Source: Allocoprococcus sp004560705 (GTDB taxonomy: Bacteria > Bacillota > Clostridia > Lachnospirales > Lachnospiraceae). From it: a DNA stretch of 64,000 nucleotides. Both the position numbers and the translations under genes were made by a program. The notes below the pieces were generated by a model. It was not told the origin of the DNA, made no database searches, and worked only from the letters and a program-made list of their open reading frames with translations. The stretch is from NCBI RefSeq assembly GCF_052065755.1, contig NZ_JBQHTK010000010.1:14770-78769 (forward strand), read 5' to 3'. Below, piece by piece: positions 35,651 through 45,500 of the stretch (the first letter of the stretch is position 1; the number at the start of each line of letters is the position of its first letter).

Positions 35651-36675
35651 TATTCCACCTCTCCTTTCTCAGCCGGAACTTTTCTCAAATCACTGTCCGG
35701 TGCAAATTCATGCTGCAGCCAGCAGCAGGTCTCGTGCTCACCGGACAAATCATATGTTTCCGGAGGCATCTCATTACAGATATCCATGCAATATTCGCAA
35801 CGTGCGGCAAATGGACATCCTACCGGTGGGCTGAATAGATCTGGCGGAGTTCCTTCGATCGGTTTCAGTTTTTCACCTTTTGCTGTATCCAATCTAGCAA
35901 TAGACTGCATAAGTCCCTTGGTATACGGATGCGCCGTGTCATAAAAGATTTCTTCAGCAGTACCTCGCTCTACAATTTTTCCTCCATACATAACAAGAAC
36001 ACGATCACAAAGTTTTGCAATAACGCCAAGGTCATGTGTTATCAGAATAATAGAGGTTCCCAATGTCTTCTGAAGATTCTTAAGCAGTTCAAGGATCTGT
36101 GCTTCAATCGTAACATCCAGTGATGTGGTCGGTTCGTCTGCAATTACAATACTCGGACTTCCTACCAGCGCAATTGCGATCATAACACGCTGCTTCATAC
36201 CACCTGAAAGTTCATGTGGATACTGTCTATATCTCTTCTCCCCATCAGAAATACCAACTAGTTTCAGAATCTCAAGCGCTTTTTGTTTTTTTTCTGCAGC
36301 ACTCATGCCTTTCTTATTGACAAATACTTCTTCAATCTGTTTACCGATTCTCATCGTCGGATTCAAAGAAGTCATTGGGTCCTGGAAAATAAATCCAATC
36401 TCTGTACCGCGAATCTGGCGCAGTTCCTTTTTATTCATTTTCAGAATATCTTTCCCTTTATAAAGGATCTCTCCACCCTCAAAGAATCCCGGTGGTTCCG
36501 GATTCAGTCTCATAATACATGACGAAGTAACGCTCTTCCCACATCCTGATTCTCCAACGATTCCAAGGATTTCTCCCGGACGCACTTCAAAGCTTACATC
36601 CCGTACTGCTTTTACTACTCCTCCGTATGTACGAAAGGAGAATGTCAGATTTTTTACTTCTAATAAATTTTCCAT
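35650..36675 (-). CDS. oppD: Oligopeptide ABC transporter ATP-binding protein (OppD/DppD)
   Basis: Partner ATPase of OppF, 341 aa. Walker A is IVGESGCGKSVTSS, signature LSGGMKQRVMIAIAL, Walker B IVIADEPTTSLDVTIE, with the H-loop in LITHDLGVIAKLC. The C-terminal cysteine cluster (CPFAARCEYCMDIC) matches the family. It is 17 bases downstream of the permease gene and fused end-to-start with oppF. Confidence 0.95.
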   Translation of the reverse strand: MENLLEVKNLTFSFRTYGGVVKAVRDVSFEVRPGEILGIVGESGCGKSVTSSCIMRLNPEPPGFFEGGEILYKGKDILKMNKKELRQIRGTEIGFIFQDPMTSLNPTMRIGKQIEEVFVNKKGMSAAEKKQKALEILKLVGISDGEKRYRQYPHELSGGMKQRVMIAIALVGSPSIVIADEPTTSLDVTIEAQILELLKNLQKTLGTSIILITHDLGVIAKLCDRVLVMYGGKIVERGTAEEIFYDTAHPYTKGLMQSIARLDTAKGEKLKPIEGTPPDLFSPPVGCPFAARCEYCMDICNEMPPETYDLSGEHETCCWLQHEFAPDSDLRKVPAEKGEVE

Positions 36676-36692
36676 CTCTTCCTACTCCTTTC

Positions 36693-37616
36693 TTACTCAG
36701 TTCCTCTAAGTTTCGGGTCGAACGCATCGCGAAGGCCATCACCTAACAGGTTAAGTGCAAGCATTGTTGTACAGATCAAAAATGCCGGAACAACTACCTG
36801 ATACGGATGAATTCTCAGTTGCGCAATACCATCTTTCGCCAGAACACCCCAGCTACAGTTCGGCGGCTTAATACCAAGACCGATATAGCTCAGGAATGCC
36901 TCCTGGAAAATTGCTCCCGGAATTGCCATGGTAAGGTTCGTAATGATAAGTCCCATGATATTCGGCAGAATATGTTTTACAATTATAACAATGTCAGGCA
37001 CACCAAGAATTCTTGCAGCAGCCACGAAATCCGATTCACGAAGTTTCAGCACTTCTCCTCGAACGAAACGGCAGCTCCCGATCCATCCTACGCAGCACAT
37101 CGCAAGGATCAGACAGTGGACACCATTACCAATAACAACCATCAGCAGAATCGTAACGATCATGCTCGGAATACCATAAAGTACATCTACGATTCGCTGG
37201 ATGATCATATCCACTTTTCCTCCATAGAAGCCGGAGATACCTCCAAGGAGTGAACCTGTACAAGCATTAATAATACTTGCTGCAAACCCAATTGTAAGGG
37301 ATACCCTTGCACCTTTCCAGGCACGAACCCAGAGGTCTCGTCCAAGAGAGTCTGTACCAAACCAGTGATTTGCAGAAAAGCTCTGATTCATCTCGGCAAC
37401 ACTTTGTGTTGAAAAATCATATCTGCTCAGCATCGGAGCAAAGATTGCCATAAGTACATAAAATCCAATCAAACACAAGGAAAAGAATGCAACCTTATTT
37501 TTGCGAATTCGTCTCCACGCATCCTGCCAGTAACCGATATTCGGACGTGAAATGGACTCCATGCTCTGAATATTTTTACCTACTACTTTAAATTTATCTC
37601 TTGTTATCTCTGCCAT
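36693..37616 (-). CDS. oppC: Oligopeptide ABC transporter permease (OppC/DppC)
   Basis: A 307-residue inner-membrane permease with an N-terminal OppC extension (WQDAWRRIRKNKVAFFSLCL) and about six helices. The EAA loop lies near FVAAARILGVPDIVIIVKHI. The GTDSLGRDLWVRAWKGARVS stretch is typical of OppC/DppC. It is the second permease of the operon, 10 bases after oppB. Confidence 0.94.
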   Translation of the reverse strand: MAEITRDKFKVVGKNIQSMESISRPNIGYWQDAWRRIRKNKVAFFSLCLIGFYVLMAIFAPMLSRYDFSTQSVAEMNQSFSANHWFGTDSLGRDLWVRAWKGARVSLTIGFAASIINACTGSLLGGISGFYGGKVDMIIQRIVDVLYGIPSMIVTILLMVVIGNGVHCLILAMCCVGWIGSCRFVRGEVLKLRESDFVAAARILGVPDIVIIVKHILPNIMGLIITNLTMAIPGAIFQEAFLSYIGLGIKPPNCSWGVLAKDGIAQLRIHPYQVVVPAFLICTTMLALNLLGDGLRDAFDPKLRGTE

Positions 37617-37626
37617 TTCCTGTCAC

Positions 37627-38553
37627 CTACCTTTTTTTACCGCTGAGACGAATTCTCGGATCAACGATACCATACAGAATATCTACTACTAAAATAGCGA
37701 TAATCAAGAATGCTCCATAGAAGATCGTCATTCCAAGCACAAGTGTATAGTCATTCATATTGATACTGTCTACATAATGTTTTCCCATTCCAGGAATTGC
37801 AAATAAGGCTTCGATTACGAAAGTACCGGTAAGTACAGAGGCAACTGTCGGTCCCATAATCGTAATAATCGGAGTAATCGCATTTCTGATCTGATGTTTT
37901 ATCGTAATTCGTAAATCAGAAAGCCCTTTTGCCTTAGCTGTCTTTGTGTAATCAGACGTAACAACTTCCAGCATACTCGAACGCATTAAACGAGATACAG
38001 AAGCCAGCGTATAGAATCCAACAGCAATCGATGGAAGAATCGTGTGTTTAAAGCTTGTATACTGCGCAACCGGAAGAATCTTCCATTTGATTCCGAAGAA
38101 ATACTGCAATACAGATCCCATAATAAAGTCCGGCATAGATGTACCGATAATCGCAATCAAAATACAGAAAAAGTCAAGCTTTTTCCCACGATTCAGCGCT
38201 GCAATTATTCCAAGGATCAGTCCGAAGAACAATGCAAAGCAAAGGGAACGGATACCAAGGTCTGCAGAATACGGGAAAGATTCCGCAATAATCTGATTAA
38301 CAGTTCTTCCTTCATACTTCATGGAATATCCCAAATCTCCGTGAAGTACATTCTTCATATAAGTTATGTATTGAACCGGCAACGGTTTGTCCATACCATA
38401 ATACGCTTCCAGATTCGCGCGGATTTCCGGTGTCATTTTATCACTGGAAAATGGATCACCCGGCATCAAACGTACAAGAACAAACACTACACTTGTCAGA
38501 ACAAACAATGTGACGATTGCAAGTAAAACTCGCTTTGCAATATATTTTGCCAT
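37627..38553 (-). CDS. oppB: Oligopeptide ABC transporter permease (OppB/DppB)
   Basis: A 308-residue permease beginning MAKYIAKRVLLAIVTLFVLT. It has six helices, the periplasmic loop motif RLMPGDPF, and the EAA loop at YTKTAKAKGLSDLRITIKHQ. It follows the binding-protein gene after 183 bp of strong hairpins that may set its expression relative to the binding protein. Confidence 0.94.
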   Translation of the reverse strand: MAKYIAKRVLLAIVTLFVLTSVVFVLVRLMPGDPFSSDKMTPEIRANLEAYYGMDKPLPVQYITYMKNVLHGDLGYSMKYEGRTVNQIIAESFPYSADLGIRSLCFALFFGLILGIIAALNRGKKLDFFCILIAIIGTSMPDFIMGSVLQYFFGIKWKILPVAQYTSFKHTILPSIAVGFYTLASVSRLMRSSMLEVVTSDYTKTAKAKGLSDLRITIKHQIRNAITPIITIMGPTVASVLTGTFVIEALFAIPGMGKHYVDSINMNDYTLVLGMTIFYGAFLIIAILVVDILYGIVDPRIRLSGKKR

Positions 38554-38583
38554 TTGTGCTTCTCCTTTCTTCAGCCCGTTTCC

Positions 38584-38720
38584 TTAACGGTTTTGATTAT
38601 CCCACACCACATGCCCCTCCGGATAATCAAAACCGTTAAAGAGGAAGGGAAACTATACTTTTTCCCTCCCAACAAGTTTTATTACTTAGTCAGAGAGGAC
38701 AAACTGTCCTCTCTGACTAA
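38584..38720. other. Three successive hairpins between oppA and oppB
   Basis: A perfect 16-bp stem (38686-38701 with 38705-38720, loop of 3), a middle AGGGAAA/TTTCCCT hairpin (about 38645-38670) and a perfect 19-bp stem (38584-38602 with 38621-38639) fill the gap. None is followed by a real T run on the minus strand. They look more like RNA processing or 3'-end protection elements than full terminators. Confidence 0.7.
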
Positions 38721-38736
38721 AATATTATATAATATT

Positions 38737-40380
38737 TTATTCTGCAAGATCTGCATATACCAGGTTGAAGTCATATCCTACAAAGTAAACATTGAAGTTT
38801 TCAAGCTTCGGATTTACAAGATACTGATCACGACGGAGCTGCAGCGGAACAAGTGCTGAATCTGCTCCGAGGAAGATCTGCTCTGCTTCGAACAACATAT
38901 CCTGTCTCTTTGCAGCGTCAGTCTCAAACTGAGAAGCTTCCAGCAGTTCATCATATCTAGGATTGTTATATCCTGAATGGTTGTACTGTCCATCGCTGAT
39001 CCAGAGTTCCAGGTAAGAATAAGCATCTGAGTAATCCGGTACCCATCCCGTAACTACCATATCATATTCTTTAGTCTGTTCCATTTCAAGTCTCTGTTTG
39101 TAAGTAACCTGTTTGATTTCTACTGTGATTCCAAGGTTCTTCTGGAACTGTTCCTGAAGAACTTCTGCCTGCTTTTTAGCACCTTCTGTATCAGTTGTAA
39201 GAAGTTCAAGCTTGATATCTGCTGCATTGCTTACGCCCAGTTCAGACATAGCTGCTGCAAGATATTCTTTTGCTTTTGCATCATCATTTTCAAGCGGGAA
39301 TGGTTCATATGGATATCTCTCACCATATGTAGAATCCGCTGCTGTTACGTTCGGAAGAACAAGTCTCTGTGCCGGTTCGTAAACATCATTATTAACAAGC
39401 GTATTGTATTCAGAACGATTGATTGCATAGTTAAGAGCAAATCTTAAGTTCTTATTTGCAAGAAGCTTGCCTTCACTCTGGTTCAGCATGATGTAATCAT
39501 CCGCACCTGTGAAGTAGAATTCTGAATCATCTGCATACTGTTCTGTCATTTCTGTAGGAACAATTGTAATATCAACTTCGCCATTCTCCCACATAGCAAC
39601 TGCTGTCTTAGCATCAGCGACTGTCTTGATGCAGATTTCGTCAAGTTTTACACTGTCGGCATCCCAATAATCCGGATTCTTTGTCATAACAAGCTGATCA
39701 CCATGTTTCCACTCAGTCATCGTGAACGGTCCATTATATGCTGCTTTTTCAGGATCTGCTGCATATTCTTTTCCATATTTTTCTACAAGGTCTCTTCTTG
39801 CTGGTCCAAGTGCACACATAGATGCCATTGATTCGAAGTATACCGCCGGATGTTCCAGAGTAATTTCTACAGTCTTGTCATCAAGTGCCTTAACACCCAG
39901 TTCTTCAACAGAAACTTCACCATTATTTACAGCTGCACCGTTTTTCAGGATGTAACCGATAAATGCATAGTCACAAGCTTCTGCCGGATCCATCAATCTC
40001 TGCATACCGTAAACATAATCATCTGCAGTTACATCCACACCGTCACTCCATTTCAGGCCATCGCGAAGATGGAAGGTGTAAACAAGTCCGTCATCAGAAA
40101 CTTCCCAGCTTTCTGCTGCGTCTCCTCTCACTTCTCCTTCTACATTTCTTGTAAGGCAAGCCAGCATATGGATATTTGCTGATGCGGAAGAAATGGAGTT
40201 ACTATTCTGCGGATCTGCTGACGGAATGTCTTCACGCAGAGTATATGTAACTCTTTTCTTACCTGTACCTTCTGTTTCACTGCTGTCATCGGATTTCTTT
40301 GATCCAGGTGTACCGCAGCCTGCAAACATGGTAACTACCATAGCTGCAGAAAGTAATGCTGCTAATAATCTCTTTTTCAT
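38737..40380 (-). CDS. oppA: Oligopeptide ABC transporter substrate-binding lipoprotein
   Basis: A 547-residue family 5 extracellular binding protein. The signal peptide ends in the lipobox VTMFAGCG, so Cys21 or its neighbour is lipidated. The body has SBP5 signatures (YTFHLRDGLKWSDGVDVTAD, FALNYAINRSEYNTLVNN). It captures peptides for the OppBCDF machinery encoded next. First transporter gene after the M24 peptidase in the operon. Confidence 0.95.
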   Translation of the reverse strand: MKKRLLAALLSAAMVVTMFAGCGTPGSKKSDDSSETEGTGKKRVTYTLREDIPSADPQNSNSISSASANIHMLACLTRNVEGEVRGDAAESWEVSDDGLVYTFHLRDGLKWSDGVDVTADDYVYGMQRLMDPAEACDYAFIGYILKNGAAVNNGEVSVEELGVKALDDKTVEITLEHPAVYFESMASMCALGPARRDLVEKYGKEYAADPEKAAYNGPFTMTEWKHGDQLVMTKNPDYWDADSVKLDEICIKTVADAKTAVAMWENGEVDITIVPTEMTEQYADDSEFYFTGADDYIMLNQSEGKLLANKNLRFALNYAINRSEYNTLVNNDVYEPAQRLVLPNVTAADSTYGERYPYEPFPLENDDAKAKEYLAAAMSELGVSNAADIKLELLTTDTEGAKKQAEVLQEQFQKNLGITVEIKQVTYKQRLEMEQTKEYDMVVTGWVPDYSDAYSYLELWISDGQYNHSGYNNPRYDELLEASQFETDAAKRQDMLFEAEQIFLGADSALVPLQLRRDQYLVNPKLENFNVYFVGYDFNLVYADLAE

Positions 40381-40397
40381 AACTTTTCCTCCTTCAT

Positions 40398-41471
40398 TTA
40401 AAGTTCTATTAGCTCATGTGTAGCACTTATCAGGTTTTCATATCCGTCTTTTGTGACAATACCCTGATCTTCGATCCGGACACCGCCCCAGCCTGGAATA
40501 TAAAGTCCTGGTTCTACCGTCATCACGCTGTTCTCCGGAAGAATATTCCCACAATTTGCTCCAATATTCGGAAGCTCATGTACGAACAGCCCTACTCCAT
40601 GACCGATTCCCGTATAGTGATACTGGAAATATTCGGTCCCTTCAATTGCTTTGAGTGACGCTTCATAACAGGATGTGCCCGTCACTCCCGCTTTGACAGA
40701 AGCTTCTGTTTCTTCTGTCATCCGTCTGCAGAGATTGTATACTTCTTTTTGTTTTTCATCCGCTTTCCCTACAACAACGGTTCTTGTCATATCTGACAAA
40801 TATCCTTTGTACTGGCATCCATAATCCATCAATACAAAGTCGCCATATTCGATTGCCTTATTACTCGGAATTCCATGGAGAAGCGATGTTCTCGCTCCTG
40901 ATATAAGAATTCCTCCGTAAGGCTTGGTATCAGCTCCTTCCATTACCATGTAATGGGCAAGCTTTGATGCAAGTTCTTTCTCAGTTACACCCACACGCAC
41001 GTCTTTCAAGATTTTTTCAAATGCTCTGGATGCAATATCACATGCCACTGTCAGGTTCTTAATCTCTTCAGGCGTCTTCACCGCACGAAGTTCTTCTATT
41101 ACGTTAAGAGTGGGAACCAGCTCAACTTTCATGGCATCCTGCATGGATTTCCATGCTCCAAATGTGAGATAATCCTGTTCAAATCCTATTCTTTCAACTT
41201 TTTCTTCTTCAGCACATAACGCAACTGCTTCCCCTATGCTGCGGCTCCTTGTGCTTCGCCAATTCCTGATTTCATACTCCGGGCATTCATATGATGCCTG
41301 TTCAGTATACCGCGGATCTGTAAGAAAGTACTGTTTACTTTTCGTAATAAAAAGAAAAGAATCCTCTCCTGTATATGCACTGACCGCTCTCACGTTAGCC
41401 GGCTTCGCCACATAAAAACCATCCAAGCCTTCCTTCTCCATGTACTCTCTCAGTTGTTCAATCTTACTCAT
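40398..41471 (-). CDS. M24 family Xaa-Pro peptidase, copy 2 (operon leader gene)
   Basis: A 357-residue aminopeptidase P-type enzyme. Metal ligands lie in FVLMDYGCQYKGYLSDMTRT, GTGHGVGLFVHE, TVEPGLYIPG and RIEDQGIVT. The ATG at 41471 (MSKIEQLREYMEKEG) after GGGGGA is chosen. A longer in-frame start would put 34 residues encoded by the leader and terminator onto the protein. It precedes oppA by 17 bases, so imported peptides and their proline-specific cleavage are controlled together. Copy 1 at 33.4 kb is a diverged paralog. Confidence 0.92.
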   Translation of the reverse strand: MSKIEQLREYMEKEGLDGFYVAKPANVRAVSAYTGEDSFLFITKSKQYFLTDPRYTEQASYECPEYEIRNWRSTRSRSIGEAVALCAEEEKVERIGFEQDYLTFGAWKSMQDAMKVELVPTLNVIEELRAVKTPEEIKNLTVACDIASRAFEKILKDVRVGVTEKELASKLAHYMVMEGADTKPYGGILISGARTSLLHGIPSNKAIEYGDFVLMDYGCQYKGYLSDMTRTVVVGKADEKQKEVYNLCRRMTEETEASVKAGVTGTSCYEASLKAIEGTEYFQYHYTGIGHGVGLFVHELPNIGANCGNILPENSVMTVEPGLYIPGWGGVRIEDQGIVTKDGYENLISATHELIEL

Positions 41472-41739
41472 TGCAATCCCCCAATTTCTATACCGCATAC
41501 TAGAACGCAGTCTATTTTGATAATAAAAAAGCGCCATGATTTTCATCATGACGTCCTTGTCTTCCCAAGTCATAGTTTCACGCTATGACGTCCGCTTATG
41601 AAATTGTATTGAAAACCCTTTCTTTCACGCTTGACTAAGCAGAAGGTTACGTGAAACCGGAAGCCAACCATCTGTTTCTAGTATTGCAGATTCTCATTTA
41701 TCATTTTCACGAAGATGATTTTTTCTTCATCAATATGAT
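41472..41739 (-). promoter_or_regulatory. Structured leader with terminator/antiterminator before the peptide operon
   Basis: The roughly 270-nt leader holds a hairpin GTCATAG/CTATGAC (41583-41589 and 41569-41575), then a terminator (GTCATGAT/ATCATGGC, 41533-41552, followed by CTTTTTT at 41525-41530). The segment ATGAC-TTG just after the first hairpin can instead pair with CAAGGACGTCAT, which covers the front half of the terminator. These three mutually exclusive pairings are the layout of an attenuator or riboswitch. No T-box, SAM, glycine or lysine signature was recognised. Confidence 0.65.
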
Positions 41740-41745
41740 TTTTCT

Positions 41746-41774
41746 ATTATATCCTTTATTTCACCTTGTGTCAA
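41746..41774 (-). promoter_or_regulatory. Promoter of the M24-opp operon
   Basis: On the minus strand TTGACA (41774-41769), 17 bp, TATAAT (41751-41746): perfect consensus, in keeping with downstream attenuation. Confidence 0.85.
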
Positions 41775-41839
41775 GGGAAATATGAATTTTGCTATTTTTT
41801 TCACAATATCCTTTTTTACTTTAATCCACTTAAACTCAA

Positions 41840-42382
41840 CTATTTTCTATGGTATACCCAAAGACTGACCGACTCTTTTTCACCGGTGTTGTATATACAA
41901 TGACGTTCTCCCTCTTTGATATATGCCGAATCCCGCTCATGCAATGTGTATTCTCTTCCTTCGATAATCAAGTTCAGACATCCGGATATCACCGTGCACA
42001 TTTCGTCACGATTGTGACGATATTCCTTTTTTTTAGGCGGTTCCCCTGGCTGTATCGTAATATATTCATAAACATAGTCGGAACGTCTGAAATCTGCTAT
42101 ATTAACAACTAAGTTCTCATCCGGATAACTTGCCTCTGTGAGTTCTTCCTTGCGAATGATTGTTTTCGCCTCACATTCAGACTCAAGAATGTCAACGATA
42201 CTGATTTCCAGCGATTCACAAATCCTGGCAAGGTTATCGATTGTAGGAGTCGTCTTATTCTGTTCCAGCATGCTCAGATACCCTACTGACAATCCGGTAT
42301 ACTCCGAAAGGCTTTTAATTGTCATCATCTTTTTCTTCCTGTTTTCTCTGATTCTCTCCCCAAGATGGCGTATATCCAACAT
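41840..42382 (-). CDS. XRE-cupin transcriptional regulator
   Basis: A 180-residue regulator. Residues of about 8-65 are an HTH_XRE domain (IKSLSEYTGLSVGYLSMLEQ, then NKTTPTIDNLARI). The C-terminal cupin (EMCTVISGCLNLIIEGREYT, then ERDSAYIKEGERHCIYNTGE) probably binds a small ligand. It ends about 65 bp before the promoter of the M24-opp operon in the same direction. This makes it the natural candidate regulator of peptide uptake, although no operator is proven. Confidence 0.88.
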   Translation of the reverse strand: MLDIRHLGERIRENRKKKMMTIKSLSEYTGLSVGYLSMLEQNKTTPTIDNLARICESLEISIVDILESECEAKTIIRKEELTEASYPDENLVVNIADFRRSDYVYEYITIQPGEPPKKKEYRHNRDEMCTVISGCLNLIIEGREYTLHERDSAYIKEGERHCIYNTGEKESVSLWVYHRK

Positions 42383-42509
42383 CTTCCCACCTCATTTTTG
42401 CAAAGTAATTTTGAATATGTCGTTAATGATAGCTGATTTTTTTCAAATTTGCAATATTAAAATGAAATCTATAAGAATGTATAATAAATTCATAAACCCG
42501 AAAATAATA

Positions 42510-42543
42510 ACAGGGCATAGTATTTTCACATACTATCCCCTGT
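42510..42543 (-). terminator. rpoBC operon terminator
   Basis: A 13-base imperfect stem (ACAGGGGATAGTA with TACTATGCCCTGT on the minus strand) followed by TATTATTTT, 24 bases past rpoC. Confidence 0.8.
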
Positions 42544-42566
42544 CAATTTCACATGAAATAATGAGC

Positions 42567-45500
42567 CTATTCTTCTGTTATTTCAGCAAATTCGGTCTCT
42601 GTATCCGCAGTTTCTTCGACATTAGCAGCATCATTTTCTGCATTTAGTTCTGGTGCTTCAACCATTTCGCCTTCTTCCGCATCATCAAAATCATCGAGAA
42701 CAATTTCATCTTCCATCGCCAGTTCTGTGTTCAAACGAACATCCCGATATTTCTTCATACCGGTTCCTGCCGGAATAAGCTTACCGATAAGAACATTTTC
42801 CTTAAGGCCGATCAAATGATCCACCTTACCCTTAATAGCAGCTTCCGTCAGAACTTTCGTTGTCTCCTGGAAGGACGCAGCAGACAAGAAGGACTCGGTA
42901 GCAAGCGATGCCTTGGTAATACCAAGCATGATCTGTTCACCGGTTGCCGGTTCTTTGCCCTCTGCCTCCAGCTTTTCATTCACGTCGTTGAATTCAAGTA
43001 CGTCGACCATCGTACCCGGGAGGAACTCTGTATCGCCCTTTTCTTCTACTCGAATCTTCTTAAGCATCTGACGCACGATAACCTCGATATGCTTATCATT
43101 GATTTCTACACCCTGCAGACGATATACTCTCTGTACTTCCTGGAGCATATAATCCTGTGCTGCACGAAGTCCCTTAATCTTCAGCAGATCATGCGGATTG
43201 ATACTACCTTCTGTCAGCTCGTCACCGGCTTCAAGAACAGCACCATCCATAATCTTAATTCGTGAACCATACGGAATCAAATAAGCTTTCGACTCACCCG
43301 TCTCCTGATTCGTCACAATAATCTCACGTTTCTTCTTTGTATCGTTGATTGTTGCAACACCGCCAAATTCTGTAATGATCGCAAGTCCTTTCGGTTTTCT
43401 TGCCTCAAAAAGCTCTTCGACACGAGGAAGACCCTGCGTGATATCATCACCGGCCACACCACCGGTATGGAAGGTACGCATGGTAAGCTGGGTACCTGGC
43501 TCTCCGATTGACTGAGCCGCAATGATACCGACAGCCTCACCAACCTGTACCGGTTCTCCGGTTGCCATGTTGGCTCCATAACATTTTGCGCAGATTCCGA
43601 TATGTGATTTACAGGTCAGAATCGTACGGATCTTCACCTTTTTAAGTGGAGAATTTCCATTTTCATCCACACCGTATTTCATAATCTTCTCTGCACGTTT
43701 TGGAGTGATCATATGATTTGCTTTTACAAGCACATTTCCATCTTTATCACAAATCGTATAGCAGGAATAACGTCCTGTAATACGTTCCTGAAGACTTTCA
43801 ATCTCTTCATTTCCATCCATGAATGCATGCACATACATACCTGGAATCTCTGCACCTTTTTCTACGCAGTCCACTTCACGGATAATCAGTTCCTGTGAAA
43901 CATCAACAAGACGTCTGGTCAAATATCCAGAGTCCGCTGTACGAAGAGCGGTATCTGACAGACCTTTACGCGCTCCATGCGCAGACATGAAGTACTCCAA
44001 TACGTCCAGACCTTCACGGAAGTTTGACTTAATCGGCAACTCGATCGTACGACCGGTTGTATCAGCCATAAGTCCGCGCATACCTGCAAGCTGCTTAATC
44101 TGCTTATCTGATCCACGGGCTCCGGAATCGGCCATCATGAAGATATTATTATATTTATCCAGTCCGGAAAGCAGTGCCTCTGTAAGTTCATCATCCGTTG
44201 CTTTCCATGTCTCAACAACTTCTTTATAACGTTCTTCTTCTGTAATAAGACCACGTTTGAAGTTCTTTGTAATCTTATCTACTGTATCCTGTGCTCTCTG
44301 AATCAATTCCGGTTTCTGCGGCGGCACCGTCATATCGGAAATGGATACAGTCATCGCTGCTCTTGTAGAGAATTTGTAACCGATTGCTTTTACACTGTCA
44401 AGCACTTCAGCAGTCTTTGAAGCTCCGTGTGTATTAATAACTTTTTCAAGGATCTTTTTGAGCTGTTTTTTGCCGACATGGAAATCCACTTCAAGAAGCA
44501 GTTCATTTCCCTCTACTTCACGATCAACAAAGCCCAGATCCTGCGGAATAATCTCATTGAAAATAAATCTTCCCAATGTTGATTCAACTGTTCCTGTTTT
44601 CTCAGTTCCATCCGGAAGAGTCTTGGTAACACGAACTTTAATTTTGGAATGAAGTGTAACTACTCCATTCTCATATGCAAGAATCGCTTCGTTAATGCTC
44701 TTAAATGCTTTTCCTTCTCCTAATGCTCCCGGTCTTTCCTGCGTCAGATAATAAATACCAAGGACCATATCCTGTGAAGGAACGGCCACCGGACCACCAT
44801 CAGACGGTTTCAGCAGGTTATTCGGAGAAAGGAGGAGGAAACGGCACTCTGCCTGAGCTTCTACGGACAGCGGCAGATGGACAGCCATCTGGTCTCCGTC
44901 GAAATCGGCATTAAATGCTGTACAAACAAGCGGATGAAGCTTGATTGCTTTACCTTCTACAAGAATCGGTTCAAACGCCTGAATACCAAGTCTGTGCAGC
45001 GTGGGGGCACGGTTCAGCATAACCGGGTGTTCCTTGATTACATCTTCCAGTACATCCCACACCTCTGTCTGAAGGCGTTCTACCATCTTTTTCGCATTTT
45101 TAATATTATGTGCGGTTCCGTTTGCAACCAGTTCTTTCATTACAAATGGTTTGAAGAGCTCAATTGCCATTTCTTTCGGAAGACCACACTGGTAAATCTT
45201 AAGTTCCGGTCCTACTACGATAACGGAACGTCCTGAATAGTCAACACGTTTTCCCAGAAGGTTCTGACGGAAACGTCCTGATTTACCTTTCAGCATATCG
45301 GAAAGAGACTTCAGCGCACGGTTACCAGGTCCGGTTACCGGACGTCCGCGGCGTCCGTTGTCGATCAGAGCATCGACTGCTTCCTGAAGCATTCTCTTTT
45401 CGTTTCTTACAATAATGTCCGGAGCTCCCAGCTCAAGGAGTCTCTTAAGACGGTTATTTCTGTTGATAATTCTGCGGTACAGGTCATTCAGATCTGATGT

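Noticed and set aside
41472..41573. N-terminal extension of M24 peptidase copy 2
   Set aside because: The extra 34 residues are encoded by the leader and its terminator hairpin. GGGGGA before the ATG at 41471 marks the real start.
41472..41740. T-box, SAM, glycine or lysine riboswitch
   Set aside because: The conserved cores of these classes were not found in the leader.
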